Shown here: piece after piece, positions 25,313 to 35,523 of the stretch
How the letters are laid out: every line of letters starts with the position of its first letter
Position numbering within the stretch: position 1 is the first letter of the stretch
DNA from: Magnetovibrio sp. PR-2
Lineage (GTDB): Bacteria; Pseudomonadota; Alphaproteobacteria; Rhodospirillales; Magnetovibrionaceae
Direction of reading: 5' to 3'
Length of the DNA: 64,000 nt
NCBI RefSeq assembly: GCF_036689815.1
Contig: NZ_JBAHUR010000015.1
Span: 1-64,000 of the forward strand
The notes under the pieces: generated by a model
What the model was told of the DNA's origin: nothing
Database searches by the model: none
What the model saw: the letters and a program-made list of their open reading frames with translations, nothing else
Made by a program: the position numbers and the translations under genes

Positions 25313-27196
25313 CTAGAAGTACAAGAACTGCAAAACGCGTTCGGTCATGCGTTCCAAGCGCCCTGGGAAATTCCATTTTTCCATGCGCACGTCGCCGGAC
25401 CGGAACTCGGTAAAGAACTTGCCGTTTCTCAAGTGCCAGAACACCGCATCCAAGTTCGACGCCGGTTTGTGCCAAGCTTTGCTGGCTTTCAAATCAGCCA
25501 AATGCTTTTGATCCATTTGGGCGTCCGCAGGGTTGGACATATCGACTTTGTCCGATCCATCTTCATAGGTGTAGTTCGGCTTGCGCGGCGTAACCAAGAT
25601 CAAGACGGACTTGGTGTAGTCCAAAGTGTTTTCGGACGAAAACAGATACTGGACAACCGGAATGTCTTGCAACAGCGGAACACCATCGCGCAGGTTTTCC
25701 GTTTCTTTTTCGCTGAGACCGCTGAGCACCAAGGTATCGCCGAACTTCATCGTCACATTTGCGGTGACCGTGTTCTTCGTCGTTTGGGTGAAGTTGTTGA
25801 AGCCTGCGTTTGAAGAGCGCCCTTCGATGAAGGCGCGGGCGGCAGTGACTTTCAATTCCACTTCATCCGCGCCCCAGAACTTCGGCGTCACATCCAGCTT
25901 CACCCCCACAGGCACGGATTGCACCGCACCTTGAGAGCCCGAAGAGCCAGTGAGTTCGACGTGCAGAACGGCACCGGAAAAAAATTCGGATTTTTTATTG
26001 TTCAACGCCACCAAAGTCGGACGGGCCAACACTTCGTTTTTGTCGAAGTTGTCATTGAAGATGTTCAATGAGTAAGACGCCGACAGGGAGAACGACGGAT
26101 TGACCGTAAACACCGTGGTGCCGGAGTTTGCGCCATAGTGGTTGACGGTGCGGCTGTCGTTCATGCTGAACAATGTGCCGGACAAGGTGGAGGTCAAGCC
26201 GCTCAACAGGTTCACACCTTTGGACGTTGCTACGCGTTCTTCGGACCGGATGATCACCACATCGACCAAAGCCATGCTTTTGTGATCGGCTTTGACTTTG
26301 GCTTTGGCGTCGGAAGAGACAGAAGATGCAGAGCTGCCATAGGAGCTTGAGCTGTCTGGTTTGATGCCTTCGGACGTGTCGCTGGACCCGAAGATATCCG
26401 ACGTGCTCTGCACACGGTGCAAGATGGCATCGTTTTCTTCGTGGAATTTCTTCCAATCGTTCATGCGGTTTTTCAGGTGAGATTTGCGAAAACCGTTGAC
26501 GTTTCCGGCCATGGCATTGAACGCAGCGTATTGGAACTCGGCCTTGTCGGCTTCGCCAGCGGCGGCGTAATAGAGCGCCGCGTCATACGAAATGCTTTCA
26601 TCGTTGGGGCGAAGCGCGGACGCTTGTTCAATGGCGCCTAGCGCCGTGTCCAGGTCTTGGGCGTAGTAGGACGCGGTCGCAAGTGCGCGCAGAATATCGA
26701 CGTTGTCGTCGTCATATTGAAGGGCATAAGCGAACGCGTCTTGCGCTTCGCGGTAACGCTGTTCGGAAAAACTGATTTGACCTTGCTGGTAAGCGGCCCA
26801 GAAGTTGGACGGGTCGTAGCGCAGTGCCAAGTCGTAGCCGACCTTGGCCATATCCAACTGGCTGGCGTCGCCTTGTGCGGCCATCAAGTGATACGTGAGC
26901 CCATTTAAGAAGTGCAGGTGCGGGTTCGCGGGTTCAAACTTCAGCGCCTTGTTGAACGCCTTGGACGCGGCTTGTAGCTCTTTGGCGTCCAGAGCTTCGA
27001 GCCCGGCGCGGATCCAAGGATCGTTCAGACGGTCGCTTTCGATGTCCTTGATCATTTCGACGAACTTCGGTTGCGCCGCTTGATCGGCCGTGCTCAACGC
27101 CGTCGAGTTCAAGAAGTTTCCGGTCGTCGCCTGACACGCCGTCAAGGTCCCTGCCAAAAACAGTACGGGAAGAATTTTTGTTGAACGGTAAACCAT
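25313..27196 (-). CDS. TPR-containing secretin lipoprotein
   Basis: 627 residues. The signal peptide ends in the lipobox LAGTLTAC (Cys21). TPR-type repeats run from about 60 to 250, a Ser-rich linker lies near 285-300, and the C-terminal secretin domain follows: VPVGVKLDVTP near 470, LVLSGLSEKE near 530 and VPLLQDIPVVQYLF near 548, then VLILVTPR. Secretins form outer-membrane rings in type II/III systems, pili and phages. No ATPase, pseudopilin or inner-membrane platform gene is in the window, so this is either an orphan outlet or it borrows another system's motor. It is first in a five-gene operon with its own shared-type promoter. Confidence 0.88.
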   Translation of the reverse strand: MVYRSTKILPVLFLAGTLTACQATTGNFLNSTALSTADQAAQPKFVEMIKDIESDRLNDPWIRAGLEALDAKELQAASKAFNKALKFEPANPHLHFLNGLTYHLMAAQGDASQLDMAKVGYDLALRYDPSNFWAAYQQGQISFSEQRYREAQDAFAYALQYDDDNVDILRALATASYYAQDLDTALGAIEQASALRPNDESISYDAALYYAAAGEADKAEFQYAAFNAMAGNVNGFRKSHLKNRMNDWKKFHEENDAILHRVQSTSDIFGSSDTSEGIKPDSSSSYGSSASSVSSDAKAKVKADHKSMALVDVVIIRSEERVATSKGVNLLSGLTSTLSGTLFSMNDSRTVNHYGANSGTTVFTVNPSFSLSASYSLNIFNDNFDKNEVLARPTLVALNNKKSEFFSGAVLHVELTGSSGSQGAVQSVPVGVKLDVTPKFWGADEVELKVTAARAFIEGRSSNAGFNNFTQTTKNTVTANVTMKFGDTLVLSGLSEKETENLRDGVPLLQDIPVVQYLFSSENTLDYTKSVLILVTPRKPNYTYEDGSDKVDMSNPADAQMDQKHLADLKASKAWHKPASNLDAVFWHLRNGKFFTEFRSGDVRMEKWNFPGRLERMTERVLQFLYF

Positions 27197-27249
27197 GATG
27201 CCCCCAAGGCTCTCGAATTACTGAGTAAAGTCTAATCACTTCACACAAC

Positions 27250-27305
27250 ACTATGATGGCAAATCGCCGTCTGGGTCAATGAAACTGGTGTTTCCGGGAT
27301 GTTTC
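27250..27305 (-). promoter_or_regulatory. Shared regulon promoter, copy 2 (upstream of the secretin operon)
   Basis: On the minus strand AGAAACATC, CCG, GAAA (27294-27291), 11 bases, TTGACC as -35 (27279-27274), then TCATAG or CATAGT at a 17-18 bp spacing. The box partly overlaps an inverted repeat (GATGTTT...AAACATC, 27299-27329) that may also act as terminator of the upstream giant gene. Confidence 0.75.
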
Positions 27306-27350
27306 TGGCGAGAAACACCGTAAACATCCTGGAAATATTTGATTTATCCA

Positions 27351-30300
27351 TCACCCCCACCAATTGTACGGATCGTTTTGAGGCGGGCCACCATCGCACA
27401 CCCCATCTTGGCGGGATTCGAAGTTACATTGCGGGTGTTCTTTGTTGTACTGAGCCTTGGTGCACCCCTTGTTTGTCCACCAGTCTTGATAATGCTCTTG
27501 CACCATTTCATACGTACATGATGGTTTCGGTGGCGATGGCGGTGGCGGCGGTGCAGCTTGGGTATAGCTGGTGGCGAGCACTTCAAAATTCCGCGTTACC
27601 GCGCCCGACACGCCATTGACGATGTGACAGTACTTGCCGCCGATGGTCCAACCAACGTGCGTCTGACGTCCGATCATGGTGCGGCACGTGTACATCGCCA
27701 CGGTTTGGCCTTCCAAATAACTGTATATACGGTTCGTAACATCGAACTTGCCGTCGGACTTATCGATATTGATGCGGCCCGTGACCACGGCGGACGACGG
27801 CAGGTACCCGCGCCCGGACGGTTGCCAGAACACATCCGTCGCATCCTGAAGCACATCGTAATACCCCCCCGTATATTTCTGTGTGCCTTCGGAATATACG
27901 CACAGGTTGTTGTTCACGACCACGCCTGGAATGTACATGGTGACGCTCGTATTCTGTGGTTGCGTTTGCACCCGACAGGCGAACCATTTGGGTTCTTTCG
28001 AAACCTGCAGGTTGGGCAATGCGTTTTTCGCCGCCAACGCATAATCGTCGTCAATGATCGGCGTGCCATCTGTCAACACGATCGGTGGCAAATGTTGAAC
28101 GGGTGGCGGCGGTGGATTTGGCGCGCCAGGCACAGGCATGGAGGCCAAACCAACGGCGCCGGACGCCAAACGCGGCACCCCCTGATAGCCTGTCTGCATC
28201 CCTAAGCGATAGCAAAAAGACTTCTTCCCAGATTCGACACAGGCTTGCTTGCCCGCAGCCAAATCATTGGTATTGGCTGCCAACTTGGACTGAATCCCAG
28301 CCCAAGCCGTCACCCACGTGTTGATGGCCGACGTTGATTGCTCGTCCGGGGTAAAGGCTTTGTCCTTGGCGTTGCCGGAATAGGTTGCCCAGTTCACCCC
28401 GGCTTTGGGGTTCAAGGGCATCATCAACATGTTCCATGGGTCTGGGAATTTGACGCCAGCGCGAACCTTCACATTGTCATATGATTGACCGCCTGCCGTA
28501 TTGAACAGCGTCAATCCACCCACGGTTTGAGTTGTTGCGAACCATTGAGAGGCATCGCCGGAATCACATGTCACGTAACCCATATAGAGCGCTACTGCAG
28601 CCGATTCATCGTCAAGGTAGCCCAAACATTTGTTGGGGTATGTGCGGCTGGCAAACCGACGCCGACCAAGATCATCCACGAAATAATCGAACAGATCGTA
28701 GCCCTGTGTATATCGGTACTCCTCTTTGTCATATTTGGCCCGCGTGTCGCAACTGACGAACGCAGCCCCCCCTCCGTCATCGCTCTTGCCAAAACATTTG
28801 CTGACAAGGCGGGGGCTGGAAGCGCTACCATCATCATCCTCGCTGAGTGTGACGTTCATCATCGGGAAGGATTTTTTAATTGGTAAACCGACCTTGTGGA
28901 AAACGGCTTTAACGGGGTCAGCAACACGGAACACACCCGTATTGGCGCCCACACACGGAACCATTTTCAAACTGTTCCAGACACCACCGTATCTATCTTG
29001 CTTCGATTGCAACCACAGACAAGTTTGTGTCGCGCGATTGTGCAGTTGGTAATAGTCCTCACCGTGTTTGAGGATTTTCCAGTGATTTTCAGGTCCCGAT
29101 CCACAGTTCCCAAATCCTGGGTTCCAGTTTGTGCTGACGTGGAATTTGTTTTGTTCGACAATTTTTCCATCAAACAGAACTTCGTCAAATTGCCATTTGC
29201 CCGGGACTGTTAGGCACCTGCCGCCTTCCCCACTTTGAATGTACACATAACCGCTGGGCTTGCCTTTGTGCTTGCCCGTATCCCAGTTGACGCCGGCAGT
29301 TTTAAACGTCTGGCCCGTCAGCGAGATTTCACCATAGTCGGCGTCGTCGCTTTCGGTTGCGGCACAGGCGTTGTAGCCATCTTCGGCGGCCTCATTGTTG
29401 TACCTTGCGCCTGTGGTCAAACACAGCCCGCTGGACGCAATTTCGAATTGTGCACCGTCAAACGTTTCGCTGGCGGGTTCTTTGTCCAACAACGTCACGG
29501 GTGCATGCATCAGCCCGGCGACATAGTCGTTGGAGAACACAACACCATCCGTCATCAATTTCTGGGCTTGTTTACTGTAGTTCGCAAACAACGTCGCATC
29601 GGCTTGCAAATCAGTTCTCAAGGCTGTTTGTGCCGTATGGATTTTGTTGCCAACGTTTTCGCGCAGTTGACGCAAGAACGGTGTGGGAATGTCGCTCAGA
29701 ACTTTGTTGAACATATGGTCCACGCCGACCAATCCCAAAAGTGATAGGTGTGCGAAGTCCTTGGCACCTTCTTTGCCCAGATTTTCCAGCTCATCACCAA
29801 CATTTTGAAGTTTGAAGGCAAAGGTGTCTTCAAATTCGGAACCGAACAACTCCACATCGATCAACAGATCGACCGGGTCGTTGTGTTCGATCACACCTGT
29901 GAGCGAACCTTGGAAGCTGGCTTTTTTCACATTCACCGAACCACCGACAGCATTTTCGATGGCGTCCAGACCTTTGGTCAACATCTTGTCCAAATCCTCC
30001 AATCCTTCGATGGAGTATTCAGCCAGTTTCAAAGTGCCCATCGCGGTTTCTTTGGCAGCGATCAGCGGCCAGATGCGCGGGTCCATATCGATGGGGAAGT
30101 GTTTGACCAGCTCTTCAACCAGTTTCAACACCTCATCAGCAATGTCTTTCGCAGCTTTTTCAAAACCAATGGTAATGCCCCAACGGATTTTGCACGGCCA
30201 TGGGAACCAACCGCCGCAGTGGTGATATTTTTTCCAGTCGTGTGTAATATCACCCGCAAGTTCATCAACTCTGTGCTGTGCGGCTTCGACCTTGTGTTCG

Positions 30301-33300
30301 ACCTTGGCGCGTTCAGCGCGCACGATGGCGCGTTCGTGATTGATTTCACCATTGAGTTTATCGACCTTAGCCTGCGCGGCTTTAATTTTCTTATCCCCAG
30401 CGGCAAGCTTTGCATCGAAATCTGAAAATGCAGTGTTCAGTGTGGTCTTCATCGAGTTTTCAATGAAGGTCCCGAAATCCGCATTAAACGCACCGGAAAT
30501 AAAGAAGTCCGCGTTGTCGAAACTCGGATGCGTGACCGACAGATCAACACCCGTCAGCTTCATACCAATGGATTCAGAGAAATCATTGAACAATGATTCC
30601 GTAACGGAAAAGGACATGGTTTTGTCCGTGACATCGGCCTTGATCGAAGCGCTCAGGTCGATTTCCGAAATGTCTATATCGCCGTTCACCTTGAAAAACC
30701 CGTTTAGTGGGTTTTTCGGCGGCATGGGCACCTCGAAGTCCAGCTTTGTGTGTTTAATGGTGATCGGGCCGACGTCCAAGTTGCCGTCTTTATTGCCGAT
30801 GGTCGCGTCCACATAGATGCCCGATTTGGCTGTGACCGACATATCGACGGTGCCCAGCTCTTTGCCCAGCCAGTACATATCACCCTTCAACGCCACACCT
30901 TCACCTGTGATGTTCAAATCCGGGTCCGTGGCGCCCGGCGTCGCAAACGCAAATTTGACGTTTTTAAACACAGGTGCGGGCAGGCCGTTCATGAGCGTGC
31001 TGATGGCGTCGATATCGGTTTGGCTAATGCCCAAGTGTTCCTGTTTCGACAGATCGTTCGCCATTTGAATGGCGAGTTGTTCGGGGAAATCCATATCGAC
31101 CTGATCGGCCGCACCGATAAACGCGATGTCTTGAGGCAGACCCAGTTCTGCGGCGTCTAAGTCCGTATCCACGGCGACACAGAAACGATCCCCGCCGACT
31201 TTGGCACCACCGGCAAAACCTAAGTGAACGCCATCATCGGTGACGCCTAAGTCCATAGCGATGTTGTAGAGCGTAAAACCGGGAATGCCGAAGGGATCAT
31301 GCCAGCCCGCCGGACCTTTCGGCATTGGGTGACCGGGTGTGCTGTTCAGCGTGCAGTTCAGGCCATAGTCCTTGGTGCCACCGTCGGCCAAGTTGCCGTT
31401 CTTCAGATCCATCACAAATTTGACGTCGGCTTTTTCTTCTTCCAATTCCATGGCAAGCTTGCCTTCGAACGTCAGCTCGTCGTCATGGATTTTTGTGTTC
31501 ACATCCATGGCAATACCAATTTCGACATCAAAGTCGTCACCGCTTTCCAGCGCGATGATGGAAAACAGGAAGTCGATGTTGTCGGCGAACTTCAGCCACG
31601 TGGGCATCCAGCTCGCGCGCCCGTGAGAATCCAGCACCACGGTCAGATCCACGTGCGGGTTGGAATTGCCCATGATGCCACCGATGTCACCCACCAAAAC
31701 CACACGGTTTTGGTTCATGCCCATCTTGGTAAAGCCACCCTTGGCCTTACCTGTCGCCTTGTTGTGATCAAACACCGCGACCAGGTTGAGGCCTTCACCC
31801 AGAACCACTTCGTCTTCCGCGTTCGTGCCATAGATGGTTCCGAAAGCATCTTGTGCCACGGGCCCGAAGTCCGACAGTGTGCCGCTGACTTTTTGTTGGG
31901 TGAGGACAATGGCCGCCTCAGACAACTTGATGTGCTTCAGCGGCGTTTTGGCAAGCGGCGGAACGATTTCGGTCAAGGTGAAATTATTTTGTTCCAGCGC
32001 AATGACCCACTCGTTTTCATATTCAAAGGCGAAGAAATCGGTTTGATTGCCTTGGAACGTGGTCTTCGCATCGATGCCATGCTTGGACGCCGTGAGCGAC
32101 GTGATCGTCAGGTCATTCACCTCAGGGATGTCTTTGATGCCCGGAATTTCGGAAAGATCGAGCGGCCCGGCCAACGTAAAGGTTGCGTTTTCATACGTGC
32201 CGTTGTTGTCCTCGACCTCCATGGTGACGGCCAAGTTGGAATGTTTGCCAATATCCGTTTTCGCCGTAACGGTCAGATCCCAGTCGGAATCATCACCCGT
32301 CACCTTTTCATCAAAGGTGAGATTCAATTTTTTCAAATCGATCCAACTCATGCCGAACGGATCGTTCCAATCCTTCGTGGTCGCGCCTGAAACTTTCAAT
32401 TCCTTTTGCCCACCGCCCGAAGCGCGGTCATAGGCAAGCTCAAAGTCGAAATCCAATTCGTCGCTGGAATCAAATTTGACGGATGCATCGCCGGAAATGA
32501 GCAACTCAATCCCTTGTGTGCCGTCTGGCAATTGGCCTTTGATTTCCACTTGGCCGTTGGTGAACGTCATGACATCGCTCAGCTCCGGCACTTTCGGTGT
32601 TGGAATGGGCAATTTCAGGTCCAAGTTGGCCATAATGGCGTCTTCGATTTGGGCCGTTGGATTGCCGTGGAACATGGACTTGTCGATTTTTCCGTTCAGC
32701 GGCAGCTTAACTTCTGACACGCCAACCTTACCCAGCAACGTCTTGATCTCGCCGCCAGGCTTAACGTTCATGAAGCCAAAAATGTTCAGCCCAGGATAGA
32801 CGGTCGGATTGTTCTTATTGGACTGGTAGATCCACGTATCGGCATCGTAAAGAATCCCGGTACCGGACACGATCGTCGGTTGGTTGCCTGGATAGTACAA
32901 CGCAACCATGTTTGAGAACGTAACGTCGCTCAGGGGTGAGCTCTCAGAACCCGGAATCAGGTCTGACAATGCAAATTCATAAAGGTAGGCCGCAATCAGA
33001 TGACCCGGTCCATGCGGATTTTTTTGAATTTGGAAGTAAGTGTCTTGACCATGAACCTTCCCATGCAAAAACCACATGTTGGGGCGTATCATGACACTGT
33101 CGAGCTCAACATCAACGAAACCCGGTAAGTTCGGACTGTCGATCAGTTGGGGAATGGTCAGGCCCGTAGTGGTGATTTCAACGCGGTAGTCTTGCCCCGG
33201 ATCTTTGACATAGTTCAGGTGGACAGAGTTGTTTTTCACAGTGGCATCACCGGTCAGCCAGGTCGTCCAACCCGCCGGTTTGTAGTTGTCCATACCAAAC

Positions 33301-35210
33301 GACAAGTTCGTAATGTCCAGGGTTTCAATGCCCATATCAGCGGTGATCGTCGAACTCTTTGTTTCCTTGGCACTGAACAACAGTTTGTTGACACCAGATT
33401 TTTTCACGATATCGATGTCGAAATCAAAATCAGCCTTGGTGGAACCGTGGGTGACATCCAGCTCACCCGCAAGGTCCACAACCATCGACCGGGTGCCGTT
33501 GTCGTTCTTGCCTTTAACGGTCAAGTCCGTGTGCTTAATGTTGACGGCATCCGGCACCCCGGGTACCGAAATAGCCGGCAGCGGAAGGTTGATGTCCAAG
33601 TTGTCGATAATTGCATTCTTCATAGCCGCTGTAGGGTTGCCGTGGAACATGGATTTGTCGATCTTGCCGGTCAGCGGCAATTTAACAGCACTGACCCCAA
33701 CCTCACCCAGAAGTGTCTTCATTTCACCTTTAGGATCGATGTTCATGAAGCCGAAGATGTTTAAGCCAGGCTTGAGCATCTCCCCACCCGTGCTTTTAAT
33801 CGAGGATACTGCAGTAATCGGCCAGCCTTTATCATGAAGCGTGTAGATGGATTTCTCAGTCTGCCCCGGAAGATACACCGCCATCATCTTCTCAAAGCTG
33901 ACATCCTTGAGCGGGGTCGAACTTGAACCCGGAATGAAGTCGGTCAAGGTCACGCTATTCAAACTTACAGTCACAACGGGCTTTGTGATGTCATCGAATT
34001 TTTGAACTTCGAGAAGGATCTGCTCACCCTTGAACGTGGCGTACAACGACCACACCTGCGGGCCGAAGGTAACGTTCGTCAGCGCCACATCGTTTAACCC
34101 TGGAACGCCATCGGCACCAATGAGGCGCCCGAGGGTCAAACCCGTTGGGGAAGCCGCAATATACTTGCCGCCCCCGGGGACGTTTTGGAACCACACGGTC
34201 ATGTTCTGGATCGTGCTTCCGAGAGAGGCCTTCGCCGTGACGGTATAGCCCCAGCCCTTGGGGTCATAGTTGCTCATATTGAATGTCATGGACGACAAGG
34301 TGAACGTCTTAACCATGTCCACCGATAAGCTTGAGCCTGGGACTTCCGTCGCTGCAAAGCTGATTTTTGCTTTTTCCCCAGCGGATTTTTTGACGTCCAT
34401 TTCAAAGTCAAAGGCGGCGGTGCTGGAGCCTTCTTTCACGTCCAGCTCGCCCTTAAACGCCACATCAAGAACGCGCGCGGTGCCATCCTTTTTGCCCGTG
34501 ATGTGCAAATTGGTTTGCTTCAGCGTCACAGCACTCGGCACGCCCGGAAGAGAAACGGCTGGCAACGGTACGTTGATATCTAAATTGTCGAGAATTTGGT
34601 TTTTGAAATCAGCCGCAGCCGTTTTTGGATTTTGTGAAAACAAGCTTGTGGGAAAGCCACCAGAAAGCGGCAAGTTGAGTTCGGTGATGCCCACGGGGCT
34701 TAGCATTGTTTCAATGGCCGAGCCCGTGACATCCATCTCGCCATAGAGATGGAGCCCAGCTTTCAGGTTCACGCTGTTTCCACTGGGGCTGAGGGCGCTG
34801 GCGACATCTGCGGGCAAGTTTGCCACAGTCACATCAGATTTCGCGCCACCCTTAGGCACGATAACAAACGCCATATTTTGAAACGAAACGTTGTCCAGCG
34901 GTGTGCCGGACGGAATGGGGGTGATCTTGGTGAGGTCGAAACTGTCGGGAATGATGGCCGCCATTTTCTGGCCATCGACCGTGAAGCCAACGATGGTTGC
35001 CCCTTCGCCATGCAACGTTACATGTGCAGATGTGTATCCATCTCCGGTTTGAATGTCTGAAACCGGAAGGTTTTCGACCCCCGGAATGCCACCTAAGGCG
35101 TCCAGCAAGTCGGCTGCCGTTTGCTGGGTAGATTGTGCACTCGCTACAGAGAATGTGGCGATGGATGCGACAATGGTGGTAGCGCAGAGTTTTAAGAAAC
35201 GTTTCATCAT
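27351..35210 (-). CDS. Giant exported repeat protein (2619 residues)
   Basis: The signal peptide ends ASAQ near residue 25. Three long units of about 325-330 residues begin near 151, 482 and 807; the last two share an almost identical block (GFMN-x-x-P, KTLLG-x-VGVS, GKIDKSMFHGNPTA). The regions between are beta-rich with short amphipathic strands. A charged coiled coil lies near 1600-1640. A Cys/Trp-rich part from about 1930 to 2200 looks like a ricin-type beta-trefoil. After two proline-rich linkers the tail (about 2400-2540) has two DM9/DUF3421-like units. The gene is monocistronic with its own shared-type promoter. The domain names at the C-terminus are eye matches. A secreted or surface adhesin, or the substrate of the adjacent secretin, is inferred. 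Confidence 0.8.
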   Translation of the reverse strand: MMKRFLKLCATTIVASIATFSVASAQSTQQTAADLLDALGGIPGVENLPVSDIQTGDGYTSAHVTLHGEGATIVGFTVDGQKMAAIIPDSFDLTKITPIPSGTPLDNVSFQNMAFVIVPKGGAKSDVTVANLPADVASALSPSGNSVNLKAGLHLYGEMDVTGSAIETMLSPVGITELNLPLSGGFPTSLFSQNPKTAAADFKNQILDNLDINVPLPAVSLPGVPSAVTLKQTNLHITGKKDGTARVLDVAFKGELDVKEGSSTAAFDFEMDVKKSAGEKAKISFAATEVPGSSLSVDMVKTFTLSSMTFNMSNYDPKGWGYTVTAKASLGSTIQNMTVWFQNVPGGGKYIAASPTGLTLGRLIGADGVPGLNDVALTNVTFGPQVWSLYATFKGEQILLEVQKFDDITKPVVTVSLNSVTLTDFIPGSSSTPLKDVSFEKMMAVYLPGQTEKSIYTLHDKGWPITAVSSIKSTGGEMLKPGLNIFGFMNIDPKGEMKTLLGEVGVSAVKLPLTGKIDKSMFHGNPTAAMKNAIIDNLDINLPLPAISVPGVPDAVNIKHTDLTVKGKNDNGTRSMVVDLAGELDVTHGSTKADFDFDIDIVKKSGVNKLLFSAKETKSSTITADMGIETLDITNLSFGMDNYKPAGWTTWLTGDATVKNNSVHLNYVKDPGQDYRVEITTTGLTIPQLIDSPNLPGFVDVELDSVMIRPNMWFLHGKVHGQDTYFQIQKNPHGPGHLIAAYLYEFALSDLIPGSESSPLSDVTFSNMVALYYPGNQPTIVSGTGILYDADTWIYQSNKNNPTVYPGLNIFGFMNVKPGGEIKTLLGKVGVSEVKLPLNGKIDKSMFHGNPTAQIEDAIMANLDLKLPIPTPKVPELSDVMTFTNGQVEIKGQLPDGTQGIELLISGDASVKFDSSDELDFDFELAYDRASGGGQKELKVSGATTKDWNDPFGMSWIDLKKLNLTFDEKVTGDDSDWDLTVTAKTDIGKHSNLAVTMEVEDNNGTYENATFTLAGPLDLSEIPGIKDIPEVNDLTITSLTASKHGIDAKTTFQGNQTDFFAFEYENEWVIALEQNNFTLTEIVPPLAKTPLKHIKLSEAAIVLTQQKVSGTLSDFGPVAQDAFGTIYGTNAEDEVVLGEGLNLVAVFDHNKATGKAKGGFTKMGMNQNRVVLVGDIGGIMGNSNPHVDLTVVLDSHGRASWMPTWLKFADNIDFLFSIIALESGDDFDVEIGIAMDVNTKIHDDELTFEGKLAMELEEEKADVKFVMDLKNGNLADGGTKDYGLNCTLNSTPGHPMPKGPAGWHDPFGIPGFTLYNIAMDLGVTDDGVHLGFAGGAKVGGDRFCVAVDTDLDAAELGLPQDIAFIGAADQVDMDFPEQLAIQMANDLSKQEHLGISQTDIDAISTLMNGLPAPVFKNVKFAFATPGATDPDLNITGEGVALKGDMYWLGKELGTVDMSVTAKSGIYVDATIGNKDGNLDVGPITIKHTKLDFEVPMPPKNPLNGFFKVNGDIDISEIDLSASIKADVTDKTMSFSVTESLFNDFSESIGMKLTGVDLSVTHPSFDNADFFISGAFNADFGTFIENSMKTTLNTAFSDFDAKLAAGDKKIKAAQAKVDKLNGEINHERAIVRAERAKVEHKVEAAQHRVDELAGDITHDWKKYHHCGGWFPWPCKIRWGITIGFEKAAKDIADEVLKLVEELVKHFPIDMDPRIWPLIAAKETAMGTLKLAEYSIEGLEDLDKMLTKGLDAIENAVGGSVNVKKASFQGSLTGVIEHNDPVDLLIDVELFGSEFEDTFAFKLQNVGDELENLGKEGAKDFAHLSLLGLVGVDHMFNKVLSDIPTPFLRQLRENVGNKIHTAQTALRTDLQADATLFANYSKQAQKLMTDGVVFSNDYVAGLMHAPVTLLDKEPASETFDGAQFEIASSGLCLTTGARYNNEAAEDGYNACAATESDDADYGEISLTGQTFKTAGVNWDTGKHKGKPSGYVYIQSGEGGRCLTVPGKWQFDEVLFDGKIVEQNKFHVSTNWNPGFGNCGSGPENHWKILKHGEDYYQLHNRATQTCLWLQSKQDRYGGVWNSLKMVPCVGANTGVFRVADPVKAVFHKVGLPIKKSFPMMNVTLSEDDDGSASSPRLVSKCFGKSDDGGGAAFVSCDTRAKYDKEEYRYTQGYDLFDYFVDDLGRRRFASRTYPNKCLGYLDDESAAVALYMGYVTCDSGDASQWFATTQTVGGLTLFNTAGGQSYDNVKVRAGVKFPDPWNMLMMPLNPKAGVNWATYSGNAKDKAFTPDEQSTSAINTWVTAWAGIQSKLAANTNDLAAGKQACVESGKKSFCYRLGMQTGYQGVPRLASGAVGLASMPVPGAPNPPPPPVQHLPPIVLTDGTPIIDDDYALAAKNALPNLQVSKEPKWFACRVQTQPQNTSVTMYIPGVVVNNNLCVYSEGTQKYTGGYYDVLQDATDVFWQPSGRGYLPSSAVVTGRINIDKSDGKFDVTNRIYSYLEGQTVAMYTCRTMIGRQTHVGWTIGGKYCHIVNGVSGAVTRNFEVLATSYTQAAPPPPPSPPKPSCTYEMVQEHYQDWWTNKGCTKAQYNKEHPQCNFESRQDGVCDGGPPQNDPYNWWG

Positions 35211-35235
35211 GGCAATAGCCCCCTTTAGGTCCTGT

Positions 35236-35291
35236 TACTCTCTCACCCCACCACCGGGTATTCAACAATAGGGATATTTCGCAGATGTTTC
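35236..35291 (-). promoter_or_regulatory. Shared regulon promoter, copy 3 (upstream of the giant gene)
   Basis: On the minus strand AGAAACATC, TGC, GAAA (35280-35277), 11 bases, TTGAAT as -35 (35265-35260). The -10 is weak (GAGAGT at 17 bp). The element lies 50-80 bp before the start codon at 35210. Confidence 0.7.
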
Positions 35292-35315
35292 TGAACAACG
35301 CTCTTGGAAACAACA

Positions 35316-35337
35316 AAGCCGCCCCAAGGGGCGGCTT
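35316..35337. terminator. Terminator after the two-component operon
   Basis: AAGCCGCCCC and GGGGCGGCTT form a 10-bp stem with a 2-nt centre. Minus-strand transcripts then read TTGTTGTTTCC. It lies 10 bp after the stop of the small membrane protein gene (35347). Confidence 0.75.
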
Positions 35338-35346
35338 CATTAAGAT

Positions 35347-35523
35347 CTAGGCGTTGTCTTCGTCGTATATTCGGTCATATTCGGCTTGCTTCCACAATGC
35401 GAGGGACAAGGCGAACGACATCACCACCACTGCACCGATCAAGACCCAAATGACCAGCTCCATCGCGTCCGTGTCCATGGCGGTTGCCAGGTCAAATAAC
35501 AGTCCATGTATGTTGGTCATCAT
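35347..35523 (-). CDS. Small one-TM protein, end of the sensor operon
   Basis: 58 residues from ATG 35523, overlapping the response-regulator stop by 4 bp (ATGA); a second ATG follows at 35520. One TM helix lies at about residues 20-42, with a short acidic, Tyr-containing tail (EYDRIYDEDNA). The size and one-TM layout match the 57-residue protein at the other end of the operon (40171-40344). The function is unknown. Confidence 0.6.
   Translation of the reverse strand: MMTNIHGLLFDLATAMDTDAMELVIWVLIGAVVVMSFALSLALWKQAEYDRIYDEDNA

Noticed and set aside
31299-32390. A 363-codon plus-strand open frame, with many others of 100-225 codons at 27.5-34.8 kb
   Set aside because: They are antisense to the giant exported-protein gene, are low in recognisable motifs and have no ribosome sites. 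They reflect codon bias of the real gene.
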